A DNA stretch of 64,000 bases from Gracilariopsis chorda (GCA_003194525.1 NBIV01000214.1:62001-126000); one strand, 5' to 3'. Positions 24,363 to 33,722 are shown, counted from the stretch's first letter. Made by a program: numbers and translations. The notes: generated by a model from the sequence alone, not told the origin.

Positions 24363-24510
24363 AAACCGAGTTGTGCCGGGCGGGGGTTGGTGCACCAGCC
24401 CCCGTCCGGGACAGTGGGTGGGTACGCAGGGTTGGGAGCGGGAGTTGGGGGTTCGAACCCCGTAAACTGCGCCCATACTTGCTTGGAAGAAGAAGAAGAA
24501 GGGCGGGCAG
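24363..24510 (+). repeat. tRNA-like or SINE-like GC-rich segment
   Basis: A GC-rich block in AT-rich surroundings. It contains GGTTCGAACCC at 24450-24460, which fits the tRNA T-arm / RNA polymerase III B box, and is followed by a (GAA)n tract at about 24485-24500. The flanking 'gggg...cccc' would form a T-arm-like stem. I could not build a convincing acceptor stem or A box, so this is more likely a decayed tRNA-derived SINE than a working tRNA. It could also be a chance match. Confidence 0.35.
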
Positions 24511-25707
24511 TGACGACCCCGTCCTTGGGCCTGGGGGTTGATGCCTCAGGTCCTAAAGGGACAGGGCTGGGGGGTGGTGTCCCCAGTCCTTGGGCTCCGG
24601 GAGAGGCTGCGCCGCCCTCCCGGGGTTCCTAAATTTTGTTTTGATAAAAACATACGGCAGAGTATTTTTATTCCCTCGATGTTGACATGAAATCAAATTG
24701 CAGCAATACCTTCACGAAGCAGTGATTCTTTGTGCACGGCCCTGGACCAGCTAGCTTCAGGCCTCGGGACTAGCTTCAGGCTGGAGAAGCGACAGGGTTA
24801 GAGAAGCGGCACAAGAGAGAGCGCGCTGTTGACCTTTTTTTTGTACCTCAGAATGCAAACCAGTCAGGTCCCGGAGCTGTTTGTTGTTTACATTCTCCAA
24901 AGACGAGAGTTCTTTTGCTTTACCGTTTCTACTAGATTCATGACTGGCATCGTTCTACGTACCCCTGATTTTAAAGTAACACGACAGAGCGGGCAAAGGA
25001 TTGAAATCATACGGGATCTCGTTCGTGCTGGCGACAAAAGAAGAGTGGGAAGGATAAGAGCTGATTCGCTCTGGTTCAAGAATTGTGGGCAATAGCGCTG
25101 CCTCCTTTTTTTCGGAAGGTTCTCTTTTCTCGTTCCGACGGAAGCGCTATATCATAGAAGCTGGGTTCGCGAGATGCACGATTAATCCAAGTCACTAAAC
25201 TCAAACGGAGTTTGGCCTTTCATTGAATCGCTGATATGGCTAAAGTCTGGCGTGCTCGCACGACGCCTCAAAACTGAAGTGAAAGAGGGCTTTCTCACTT
25301 GATGGGACGTTTCAAAAGATTCTACATGATGGCGTTGACCACGCTTTGCCAACACGCCTTCTTCCGAATGAAGCCTGCTGCAACTGAATGCTGTCCATTT
25401 TTGGTTTGATTTGGGTACGAAGTCGAAGGGGTGTCTTGTAACAGCAGAGGTTGAAGACGCTCCTCTATTTCAATATGAAGTAGTAAAAGAGACGAGAACG
25501 CCAGTCATCATTTCTGTGCCTAGAGTTGCGGCGCTCATGGGCTAGGGTCTTTTCAACGCCAAAAGCAAAAAAAAAAGCCCACAACCCCACTGTTACGCCC
25601 AGCTCTAGAGCTTCAGAGCAAATATAGATATTGCTCAGACGGAGGAAGTTGTGGCTACATATGGTTGTCACAGTGACTTCTTCGTCTCGTCAGAAGCTTA
25701 CACATCC
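24511..25707. other. No recognisable gene
   Basis: A GC-rich stretch up to about 24630 with a short frame, then AT-rich sequence with only short frames (24829-25095 on the +). A 'tagcttcagg' repeat occurs twice near 24745-24780. Nothing is assignable. Confidence 0.4.
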
Positions 25708-25898
25708 CTGATCCCGCTGTCACTGTCTCTATTCAAGCGAAGACAGTGAGATCGCAGTAGGATCAGAAGAATAAAAGGCCCCCTCGTGGATCGAAGAGGA
25801 AGATCCACGAGGCAGACGTGCCCTCTCTTTCTCCCCCGGAGTTCTAAGGACGAACTCCACCATCCGTTCTGCAGAAAGCCATAGAGCGGTCGCTATGG
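25708..25898. other. Cluster of four consecutive stem-loops
   Basis: Four potential hairpins follow one another in about 190 bases. (1) CTGATCC (25708-25714) plus CACTGTCT (25721-25728) with AGACAGTG (25741-25748) plus GGATCAG (25760-25766). (2) CCTCGTGGATC (25782-25792) with GATCCACGAGG (25802-25812). (3) GGAGTTC (25838-25844) with GAACTCC (25852-25858). (4) CCATAG (25879-25884) with CTATGG (25893-25898). There is no coding frame. The regular succession suggests a structured RNA or a nest of small inverted-repeat insertions. Confidence 0.45.
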
Positions 25899-26371
25899 AT
25901 CTTAACACCCACCAAATCTTCTCACCGGACTTGACAGAGATGGTAAGAGAGAAAGAGACGATTGCAATTACAAAACTGATCCGGTTCGAGGGGTTGTCAA
26001 CTACAAAATGAAACTCCAGTTTTCTGAGAGTTTATGGACGGGGGCATCAGCCTCTCCAATTGCGGAGCGCTTTTCGCAATCGGGGTGGTGACGGCCTTCT
26101 AGGAGACTCGCATCTCCTACGATTGGTTTCAGAGTCTTTTTCATTGTATGACTGCTGCAGAAGTGGAACCATAGTCGGCAAAGAGATAAATTGGTGCAGT
26201 TGTGATCGGTCGGTCATGTTCATGGGCTTTTGTAGAGTGCATAGCATGTTCGCCATTGTAGAAAGCGGGCAGCGACGCAAGATGCGTCCAAAACGAAGAT
26301 GGCAGTGAAGACGTGGTCGATGTTCGCTGTAACCTCTAGACTCTAGATGTTACAAGGAAAAACGACCACGA

Positions 26372-26448
26372 TTCAACTTCGAACAGTTGCCTCCACTCTA
26401 GAATCTAGAATCTAGATTCTAGAGTGGAGGCATCTGTTCGAAGTTGAA
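26372..26448. repeat. 77-bp near-perfect palindrome
   Basis: Arms of 38 bases (26372-26409 and 26411-26448) around a single central base at 26410, with one mismatched pair. It would form a long hairpin or cruciform. Its centre is built of CTAGA/TCTAG repeats, and another 'tctagactctaga' lies just upstream near 26330. It may be a miniature inverted-repeat element or a recent inversion. Confidence 0.85.
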
Positions 26449-26499
26449 CTAGCGCCAACGCATTTAGCCGCTTCGTTTGCCGCGGACACACTTGCTTGG

Positions 26500-26710
26500 G
26501 GCGCGTCAAAGTCGTCGTAGCACAAGTTGCCGTATCCCATATGGAACCACGATGCTAAATCGCGTTGCGCTGGATGCGTGTTGTGGTGAGGGATCACTGA
26601 AAGATACCTGTACTGGCGAGTCCCGCCAAGGGCACATGTAGTTCGGCCCGTCGAGGTGTGCCGACCTTTCGAAAAGGCCACAAAAGACTAAAATTTCGCC
26701 GGATGAGCCA
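26500..26710 (-). mobile_element. Fragment of the DDE_1 transposon family
   Basis: This stretch is related to the 5' flank of the minus-strand DDE_1 element at 51.4-53.35 kb. A 19-base string starting ATGGAACCACGATGC is identical at 26541-26559 and 53185-53203. The conceptual minus-strand translations share 'AQR.LASWFH.GY' and a following acidic patch. It is therefore a second, partial copy of the same repeat. Confidence 0.5.
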
Positions 26711-27476
26711 TGCAACAACCTGTTTTGACAAAAGGAACAGCTTGAGGAATCATGGCTCTATGCGGGCAGAGTAGGTTTATGGTAGACAACAGGTGTTTGC
26801 GGAGCGGTGAGCCCCGAGATGACAAGCCGTCTTCAAGGTGAGGACGATATCTCCCCTTAGTGTCCGAGTATGGGCGGCAGCTCGCTTCGCGCTGTGTGGA
26901 CGGGCACAAGAACGGCGCTCTCCGCCACCGACGCCAGCTGTGCAGCAAAGTACAACTACTTAGCGAACCAGCAATGACATCCTTTTCCCGCCTTTTTTTT
27001 CAAAATGTTGCAGGGTGCATGCACGGGAATGCATGTAGAGACAGATTTTAGGGGTGCACGAATGCATCGGGCCAATGCCAACCACAGCTGCTCCATCTCA
27101 TTCCCGCCAAGCCGCGAGCACGCACGGACTTGTGAAAATTTCTCATAGTCGACACTTCCAAACAAAAGGGGGTCGAGCGGAAAGGTAGCGTGGTTTACTA
27201 GAGGACGGTGACTAATGTCTGACGTAGAGCAGTGGAAAGTAGAACGCGGAATCAATACAGAAACAACAGAACGACAGCAGCGACCAAGTAAAAAAAGAAG
27301 AACAATGTAACAAAACAGAGAGGGAGAGAAAAAAAAGTAGGCACAACCTTCAAGCAAAAACAAGCTATCCAAAACACACAACAAACGCTCCCCCTCCACT
27401 ACAGAACAACATCAGTTAACCAAGACAGCAAAACACAACCGTATACAAAAAAAAACGACCTCTCACGCACAAAACA
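26711..27476. other. No recognisable gene
   Basis: Short minus-strand frames occur (26688-26948, 26956-27399). The second is hydrophobic at its start but shows no family signature. The last 250 bases before 27477 are A-rich on the + strand and probably belong to the 3' untranslated region of the CXC gene, which is read from the opposite strand. Confidence 0.4.
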
Positions 27477-28873
27477 TCAAATATGAAATCGTTTCAACGC
27501 GCGACCACTGCCCATCTTGACGCGAAGAATGCGCGGCAATAATCGCGGTCGGCTGCACTTATCAATGCGATCCGTCTGTCGTAACGAATAAGACAACCCC
27601 GATCGCAATTTAGACGGTGTAGAATTGGTGCGAAACAGTTTTCCATCCGTAGTAGGAGAACTGTTCAAGTCCAGAGAAGAGCTTATCTTAACTGCATGCT
27701 TAGGGGTGCAAGAAGAAGCACCGATCAAGCAATCAACGCTCTTATTATCCACAGGCAAGAGCGATAAGTCATCGTCAAGCGTGATGCGACGGTTCACTGG
27801 AGGCGCTAATATCGGATGTGATGTGCGGGGGTTCATGGCTTCAGGTGATATTAACGGATCGTTAGGGTCGGACATGACGTTTTGCAAGTCGTCAAACGGA
27901 TCGTCGGGCAGTTTGAGAGGCGGTGACAGGGCGGTAAGTGGCAGAAACCCAGGGCTGAATGCGGCGGAAAAAGCGGCTGGAAGCGGGGAAGGAGGTGTGA
28001 GATGTTCCAAATGGTTGCGTTTTGCACTCACAACCGGTTTGCGACCATGCGCGCCGCCAGAGCCCGCCTCCACAGGCGGCGGCGGCGCCGCAGAAGCGGC
28101 GGCAGCAGTAGCAACAGACGGCAATTTGGAGCGCAGTTGTTCAGAAAGGTTGTTGCGCTCCGAATGCACAGAGCGGTTTTGACAGCCATTGGGACCTGAG
28201 CAGGTGCATCTGGGGCCGCAAGCGACGCGCAATTCGCGGCACACACAGTAGTTTTTCGAGCAGCCTTTCCGACAATTGCAGCCTTTGGTGTGGATGTCGC
28301 TGGTGGTGGGAGCGGCTTTTATGCGCGGCTCAAACGCGCGTGGGTCTCTCGATAGCACTGTGGAGCGTGCCTGCCTGACGGCGAGGTCGGACTGGGAGGT
28401 GTTTTGACAGTTTTGACAGGTGCAGGTGGAGGCGCAGATGGCGGACGATGCGAAACAGGGGCAGTATAACTTCAAACAGCGACTGGCCTTGCAGTTACAT
28501 TTGGTGCGCGGTGCAGTGAGGACATGCTTTTGGTGCGGAGGTTGCGGGGGGGGATTGGTATGTGGTGCGGAGTGGGGGTGAGCAATGGTCGATGCGCGGG
28601 TCGTCGCGGGGGGGTGGGGGTGGGCGGTGTGGAGGGGTGGGGAATGAAAGGATCGGGGGCGGCGAAAAGCTTTCGTCGAAGATCGGGGGTGGCGGGGGGA
28701 GGTGGGGGCGAAACGAGCAGGTCGTCGGGGTTAAAGCGGGCAGCGGAGGGAGACAACTGGGGCGTGGCGAAGGAAGCGCCTGCGAAGAGGGGATCGGGAG
28801 AGGAGGATGGACCGAGGATAGGGTCTATGGGACGTGTTGGAGAAGGTCGTAACGGCGTCGTGGGCTCTGTCAT
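27477..28873 (-). CDS. CXC-domain (tesmin/TSO1/CPP) DNA-binding protein
   Basis: Two minus-strand frames, 28472-28873 and 27477-28475, together read as one CPP-family protein of about 465 residues. The N-terminal frame is Pro/Ser/Thr-rich. The first CXC domain starts in the second frame, before the ATG at 28475 ('TKCNCKASRCLKLYC' at about 28460-28505), and runs on as 'PCFASSAICAS'. A linker leads to the second CXC domain ('TKGCNCRKGCSKNYCVC' ... 'CQNR'). Paired CXC domains bind zinc and recognise TTYGAA-like (CHR-type) sites, acting in cell-cycle and developmental control in animals and plants. The two frames meet at a run of eight G at 28546-28553, so a one-base homopolymer indel, in the genome or the assembly, most likely splits them. 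The C-terminal half is disordered. No intron is needed. Confidence 0.8.
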
Positions 28874-29239
28874 GACGGGTTGGGGGTGACGGTGACGGGG
28901 GTGGGGAAGTTTTGGGGTGGGAGGAGGGTGTGGTGCTCGCGCGGGTGGCCGCGTGGTGGGTTGGACTGGTTGGCGCTTTTGGTGTGCGGTTGCGCGTGTG
29001 TATGTGCACTTGTGTGTTGTGGCGCGCTTTTTGCGGTTTTTATTTGTTTTGGGCTATGTTTTGCTCTATTTTCGCGCTTTTCACGTGTGAAAATTTGGTC
29101 GCGTCTCGCGCGGCGCGCAGAGGAGCAAGTCGGTGCGCGCGAACAAGCGCACTCACAAGCGCACTCACAAGCGCACGCCCCAGAAACAGACGTTGCGACT
29201 TTGGTTTATTGCGCGCAAGTGTGGTGCAAGTGTGCAGCG

Positions 29240-29377
29240 ATGATCGGAGCGGGTTCGAGACGACTGGCGGCGCGGCTTGCAGACACGATGGAGACGTGGT
29301 TGATTCCGGGCATGCTGAGCGCGGCGTACGTGATGCTGACTGCGCAGAAGCGCGGGCGAGAGCGAGCGCAGCGCTAG
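29240..29377 (+). CDS. Possible 45-aa membrane microprotein
   Basis: An ATG at 29240 opens a 45-residue frame with one hydrophobic segment ('WLIPGMLSAAYVMLTA') and a basic tail. Its stop overlaps the stop of the opposite-strand gene ending at 29374: both use the shared CTAG at 29374-29377. The longer frame upstream (from 28880) is GC-driven and not credible. There is no family match. It could be chance. Confidence 0.2.
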   Translation: MIGAGSRRLAARLADTMETWLIPGMLSAAYVMLTAQKRGRERAQR

Positions 29378-29404
29378 GCGAGTGGGGTGGGCGCTTGTTG
29401 CTGT

Positions 29405-29436
<32 letters not shown>

Positions 29437-29625
29437 CTGTTGTTGCTGTTGACGACGTTCTCGACGACGTTTGAACATGACGGAGACGAAGCCTTGAATG
29501 AAACCGGTGAGAAATGGAGTGAGTGCCAGATCGCGGGCCAGTTGGACGCAGTGGTCTGTGCTGGTGTTGGGCGTGGTGGAGATGCTTTGCTGATCGCTGG
29601 TTTTGTCCGAAGTTGAGTCGTTCAT
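29374..29625 (-). CDS. Small polyglutamine protein with hydrophobic segment
   Basis: 83 residues from the ATG at 29625. The same frame extends upstream to 29760, but that part is low-complexity Cys/Leu/Pro sequence, so I prefer the internal ATG. Order: a polar Ser/Thr/Asp-rich start, a hydrophobic stretch ('LALTPFLTGFIQGFVSVMF', residues about 33-51), a basic patch (KRRRERR), a run of about 19 Gln encoded by CAG/CAA, and a short tail. One hydrophobic segment followed by a basic patch would suit a small membrane-anchored protein, for example of a mitochondrial or plastid translocase, but I cannot assign a family. The glutamine run may vary in length between strains. Confidence 0.4.
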
Positions 29626-29842
29626 CTCTGCGACGTGCGGTGTGCGATGTGGAGCGTTGAGGAGTGGGGGGGGGGCGTGTGGAAGGAGACGGGGGAGGCA
29701 GGCAGGCAGCAAGCAGCAGCAGAATAAAAACAACAAAAATGCACTAGTTTGAGCAAACAAATTTCAACTTTTTTATTGTTATTATACGACGGCAGCAACG
29801 ACAAAGGCGAGGCGCGGGCGAAGCGAGAGACGCGGCGCCAAG

Positions 29843-30198
29843 TCAGTCCACCTTCTTGCGGAAGGAGCAACCCTCGGTGAGACGCGCTTTGCCGCCTGTG
29901 GGTTGACACAGCACCATGGTGCAGTCACCGCACACGACGACGGTTTGCGCGTGCGAAAACACCGTGGTGATGACGTAGCACCCGGGACATTTCACGTCCA
30001 TGAAGTACGAATTGGGCGCTTGCACCAGTCTTTTGAGCTTGTGTTTGCGCTGTTCGACGGCGCGGTCGGGGTTCAACAGATCGCTTTCGAGCGCCTTTTG
30101 GGGGAGGGGGGGGGGGATCGCGTGGGGTGTTAGATGTTGGCGCTCGCGGAGTGTTGTGCGGCTGGTGCGGGGGGAAGGGGCTGCGGACTTACCGGCAT
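29843..30198 (-). CDS. Small-subunit ribosomal protein eS27, spliced
   Basis: Ribosomal protein eS27 (RPS27) of the cytosolic 40S subunit. Exon 1 is only ATG CCG (30198-30193). The intron is 30192-30095 (98 bases), with donor GTAAGT and an acceptor ending CAAAAG. Exon 2 is 30094-29843. The product is 85 residues, the usual length. It contains the conserved '[19 protein letters not shown]' region, a C4 zinc finger (Cys38, 41, 57, 60) and the highly conserved end with '[16 protein letters not shown]'. The frame is also open through the intron, which could mislead automatic annotation into a longer N-terminus. The intron is G-rich on the + strand, with several G homopolymers. Confidence 0.95.
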
Positions 30199-30544
30199 GG
30201 TGGGAGGGGGGGGGGGAGATGGAGCGTTGAAGGGGGGTGGTGGGGGGGGGGGTTCTGTCGACGGCGGACGTGCGAGTTGAGTGCGACGACGACGGCGAAC
30301 GGGCGGGGAGGGAGGGACGGCGACGCGGAGGCGGGTAGGTAGAGTTGGATAGCGACGCACTGCACTGCACTGCACATTAGCGGCGGCGCTGTTCGGGCAG
30401 GCGCTGGCGCCGACGGCAGCCGCTGCACGTGTAAGGCGCTCACTGCTCAATTGGCGCGCCATTACACAAGCTTACAGCCAGCGCGCGGCGCTTCATCTGT
30501 GCGCCATGCGCACCGACTTGTTCCGAGTTGGTGTGTTTCAGACT

Positions 30545-30653
30545 GCAAAGGTGCGGCAGGCACCAAAGGTTGCAAGTTGGTATAAGTTTAAAGTTAAACG
30601 TGCAATGGTACGGCAGGCACCAAAGGTTGCAAGTTGGTAACTTCTAAGTTAAA
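30545..30653 (+). repeat. Tandem duplication of about 53 bases
   Basis: Two adjoining copies (about 30545-30599 and 30602-30653) share CGGCAGGCACCAAAGGTTGC, AAGTTGGTA and AAGTTAAAC. They lie between the eS27 gene (read leftwards) and FAD synthetase (read rightwards), so they are in a divergent promoter region and could bear a regulatory site. Confidence 0.7.
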
Positions 30654-30904
30654 CCTGGTGCTACCTGTGGTGTATGTGTGCGTCGTCATAGGCGTCTCTG
30701 CCATGGTTCACACCGGAGTTGTGGGGTAGTGGTTTTGGTTATCACATTCATTACGTATTCCAACGCACTAAGTAAAAGACTACAAAGGTAACCTACCTGT
30801 GGTTTTTGTTATCATAACTACCAATGGAGGACGCGCTGTGCTCTGCGTAGCGCGGCGCCACGGGCGTACACTGTGCTCGCAGCGCGCAGTGTACGCTTGA
30901 TCCG

Positions 30905-30925
30905 CCCCCCCCCCCCCCCCCCCCC
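30905..30925 (+). repeat. Run of 21 C
   Basis: An uninterrupted run of 21 C followed by AA and six more C, just upstream of the FAD synthetase start. Its length may be unreliable in the assembly. It could form unusual DNA structure in the promoter. Confidence 0.9.
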
Positions 30926-30972
30926 AACCCCCCGATCTGCACGCGCGCACATCTCCAGTGCATGCACTTGAT

Positions 30973-31887
30973 ATGGCGCCGCCCGTTCCGCCCGCCCCAA
31001 TGCGCACCACCCGCCCATCCGCCGCGTTCGCCGCGCCGCTCCCCCTGCGCCGCAGCGCCGCCGCCGCCCGCCCCGCCGCGCTGCAGCGCGCCGCGCGCGT
31101 CAAGCCGCCGCCGCGCGCAACGCAGGCGCCGCCCGTCATCGTGCCCGGCAAGTTCGACGCGCTGCACCTCGGCCACCGCCACCTGGCGCAAACCGCCTCG
31201 CACCACGGCAGCCCCACGCTGCTTTCGTTCTCCGGCATGGCTGCCAAACTACGCTGGCCGCCGCGCGCGCCCATCACCGCCCCGAGCGACCGCGCCCGCA
31301 TTCTGCGCTCGTGGCAATCCGCCCTGGCCACGCCCATCCACACCGTCGTGCTGCCGTTCCACGCCGTGGGCGACATGCCGCCCGACGCGTTTGTGCGCTT
31401 TTTGAAGGCGCGGTTTGACGCGCACGCCGTTGTGTGCGGCGCCGACTGGCGCTTTGGAAAGGGCGCCGTTGGAGACGTGGGCGTGTTGAAACAAAGCGCC
31501 GCCACTCTGGGCATGCATGTGCACGTGGCGTCCACCGTTGCGCTGCACGGTCAGGGCGTTAGTTCTACACGCGTCAGAAATGCGCTTTCAGAAGGCGACG
31601 TCGCTCTGGTGGCCGCTTTATTGGGGCGCTACCATCGCGCCGTGGGCTGCGTTGTGCACGTGGATGCGCATGGCGCTGTTCGCTGTGCCGGCTTTGTCAA
31701 CCAGTTGCCGCGCGCTGGCCTTTACGAAGCGGTTGTTCGCGTCGTGGGGCGGACGGCGCCCACGCGGGGTACTGTGCAGGTTGGGCGCGATGGCGACGGG
31801 GAAGCGTTTGTGCTGCTGTTTGACAGCGATGCGGTGTACTGCGCGGAATGTGAGCTGTATGTAGACTTTGTTGATCGACTTGTTTGA
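30973..31887 (+). CDS. FAD synthetase (FMN adenylyltransferase), plastid type
   Basis: 304 residues from the ATG at 30973 (the open frame begins slightly upstream without an ATG). The first 50 or so residues are Ala/Arg/Pro-rich, like a plastid transit peptide. The catalytic domain follows: 'GKFDALHLGH' is the nucleotide-binding HxGH-type motif, 'GADWRFGKG' and 'GVSSTRVRNAL' (the S/T-R-V-R motif) complete the RibF-type adenylyltransferase. The C-terminal third begins like the riboflavin kinase half of bacterial RibF but is poorly conserved. Plant plastid RibF proteins likewise act only as FAD synthetases. Reaction: FMN + ATP to FAD + pyrophosphate. It is read divergently from eS27 and ends 15 bases from the end of IMP4, on the opposite strand. 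Confidence 0.85.
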   Translation: MAPPVPPAPMRTTRPSAAFAAPLPLRRSAAAARPAALQRAARVKPPPRATQAPPVIVPGKFDALHLGHRHLAQTASHHGSPTLLSFSGMAAKLRWPPRAPITAPSDRARILRSWQSALATPIHTVVLPFHAVGDMPPDAFVRFLKARFDAHAVVCGADWRFGKGAVGDVGVLKQSAATLGMHVHVASTVALHGQGVSSTRVRNALSEGDVALVAALLGRYHRAVGCVVHVDAHGAVRCAGFVNQLPRAGLYEAVVRVVGRTAPTRGTVQVGRDGDGEAFVLLFDSDAVYCAECELYVDFVDRLV

Positions 31888-31902
31888 TGCTTGTGTTGCT
31901 TT

Positions 31903-32784
31903 TTATAGAACGGAGCGCTTTCTGGCTGTGCTCATGTGCGAACGCACAACCCATTCGTTGTCGGCTTGTTTGTTGTCCATGGTGCCTAACCTCAGTTGAT
32001 ACAATTGTAACTCGAAGCGCGGCCCTGCTTCAGTGAGCTGCACGTCGTTTTTGGAATGCGCCGCCGCTGTGCACGTGGTGAAGGTGTGATGCCGAACCGA
32101 AATGGTGTCGTCAAAGTTGGCAAACGTGATGACGCGGCGGGAGTGCTGTTTCGGCGCGGGGAACAAGTGCTTGAGCACCGACGTGACGCGCTGCGCCAAC
32201 GCGCTATTAAAGTTGTGAAAGATTAGGTGCGGATACGCCTCAGACACGTTGCGCAAAGTTTGCTGCACGTCGTGTCTCATCACGCAGTTGGAAACGTTGA
32301 AAAACGCAGTCGGGCCGTACGGCAGGTGCGTGACGACGAGGCCGTCGGGCTGGCCGCGCGTCTCGTGCGCCACAATGACGTCGGTGAAGCCGTTTGCGCA
32401 GCTGCACGACACCAGCTCGGACAGCAGCAGACTTCCGCGGTTGAGGCGCTGCGCGTTTGGGAACAGCAGCCGCAGTTCCTTTGCAAACTGCGACAGTCGG
32501 GAGGACGGCGATCGACTGGTGGTCACCAGCACGCGGGGGGGGGCGTGCGTGGCGCTGGCGTATTCGTCGTCCACGTGCGTTCGCGGCGCGTCGTGCTGCG
32601 CGTCGATGAAGCTGTCGGAGTGGCGAAGTCGCGCTTCGGCGTTGCGCAGCTCGGTGGGGATGCGCTTTCCGTCTGCGAGCGCGCTGCGAATTGCGACGCG
32701 TCTGTCAAAGTCGGCGGCGCGACGGCCCTCCAGCGACTTGCGGTACAGATACTCGCGCCGTAGGCGCGCCTCCCTCCTCAGCAT
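31903..32784 (-). CDS. U3 snoRNP protein IMP4 (Brix domain)
   Basis: 293 residues from the ATG at 32784. The frame opens a little further upstream, but this start gives the family's standard N-terminus 'MLRREARLRREYLYRKS'. IMP4 is part of the U3 small nucleolar RNP / SSU processome, which matures 18S rRNA in the nucleolus. Conserved blocks visible are 'IPTELR', 'HVDDEYA', 'TTSRSPSSRLSQFAKEL', 'HLPYGPTAFF', 'RRVITFANFDD' and the C-terminal Brix end 'GPRFELQLYQLRLGTM', finishing near 'TARKRSVL'. Length and order match the family. Its promoter is shared with the kinase on the other strand (see the CACGTG array). Confidence 0.95.
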   Translation of the reverse strand: MLRREARLRREYLYRKSLEGRRAADFDRRVAIRSALADGKRIPTELRNAEARLRHSDSFIDAQHDAPRTHVDDEYASATHAPPRVLVTTSRSPSSRLSQFAKELRLLFPNAQRLNRGSLLLSELVSCSCANGFTDVIVAHETRGQPDGLVVTHLPYGPTAFFNVSNCVMRHDVQQTLRNVSEAYPHLIFHNFNSALAQRVTSVLKHLFPAPKQHSRRVITFANFDDTISVRHHTFTTCTAAAHSKNDVQLTEAGPRFELQLYQLRLGTMDNKQADNEWVVRSHMSTARKRSVL

Positions 32785-33000
32785 GTTGCGATGGCAGGCG
32801 GCGGCGAACACGCTCCCACCGATAACCACAGGCTGCTGCTGCGCTTGTTAGCAGTTAGCAAAGCGTACGTCGTCTACCTTTGTAAGTCTCTACTTGTATC
32901 TACCCCGCCGCCGACCGCCATGCGCTTTGCGCTACCTGCTGCCAACATCAAAACAAAACAGCCGTCACACGTCCCCACGTTTCCGCGTGGCGCGCTGTTA

Positions 33001-33111
33001 CACGTGTCACACCGCTCGTTGTTACACCACGTGTCATACCGCCCATTGTCACACACGTGTCACATCGCCCATTGTCACACACGTGTCGTACCGCCCATTG
33101 TCACACACGTG
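33001..33111. promoter_or_regulatory. Array of five CACGTG boxes in a divergent promoter
   Basis: CACGTG occurs at 33001, 33028, 33054, 33080 and 33106, spaced 27, 26, 26 and 26 bases, inside a tandem repeat whose unit reads like 'cccattgtcacacacgtgtc'. It lies between IMP4 (start 32784, leftwards) and the kinase (start 33349, rightwards). CACGTG is the G-box/E-box bound by bHLH and bZIP factors in plants and fungi. Which factor binds here, and which gene it controls, is inference. Confidence 0.7.
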
Positions 33112-33348
33112 TCATACCGCTCATCGAATAACGCGCTGTGACGGGTGCGCGCGCGTAAGTGCCGCATATTGGCGCACAACGCGAAGGCGGGTGCGCACCT
33201 CCACCCGCGCCCCCGCCCCCACCGCCTCCACCCCCTACCCCCTCCGCTCACCCCATCCCACCCTTCCTTCCTTCTTCTTCCGCACCCTCGCCTCTTGTCC
33301 ACTTGTCCAACGCTACCCATTTCTGTCAGCAGCTTGCGTCTTTTGCAA

Positions 33349-33674
33349 ATGGGCGACCGACATAACTCGCTTCACGACCCTGACGCTTTGGAAGACGCCC
33401 TCATTGTTACCGCTCATTCCCCTTCGCGTCGGCGCTCCTCCGCGGCTGGACCCTCTGTTCCGCCCCCCCATTACTACCCCGCCCCTCTTCACCGCCGCAG
33501 TCACGGCTCGCTTCCGTACGATGACGACCACCTTTTGGACGATGATGCCTTTTCGAGAACGCCCTCTACATCCGAACTTGCCGATGACGATCAACATCAC
33601 CACCACCATTTTACCGATGATGACAACTCTCTCACTGATGACCACCAATACGACGATGATGATGACAACGACGA

Positions 33675-33722
<48 letters not shown>

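Noticed and set aside
24440..24470. A functional tRNA gene around the B box.
   Set aside because: I could not form an acceptor stem or find an A box at the right distance; a tRNA-derived repeat is more likely.
28880..29616. Long plus-strand frames (165 and 234 residues) upstream of the CXC gene.
   Set aside because: They overlap each other and the reverse of CAG repeats. Their polyleucine and Cys/Val-rich content comes from GC-rich and CAG-repeat sequence read in the wrong frame.
31145..31548. Several long frames antisense or shifted to FAD synthetase.
   Set aside because: These are shadows caused by very high GC in the real gene, where stop codons are rare.
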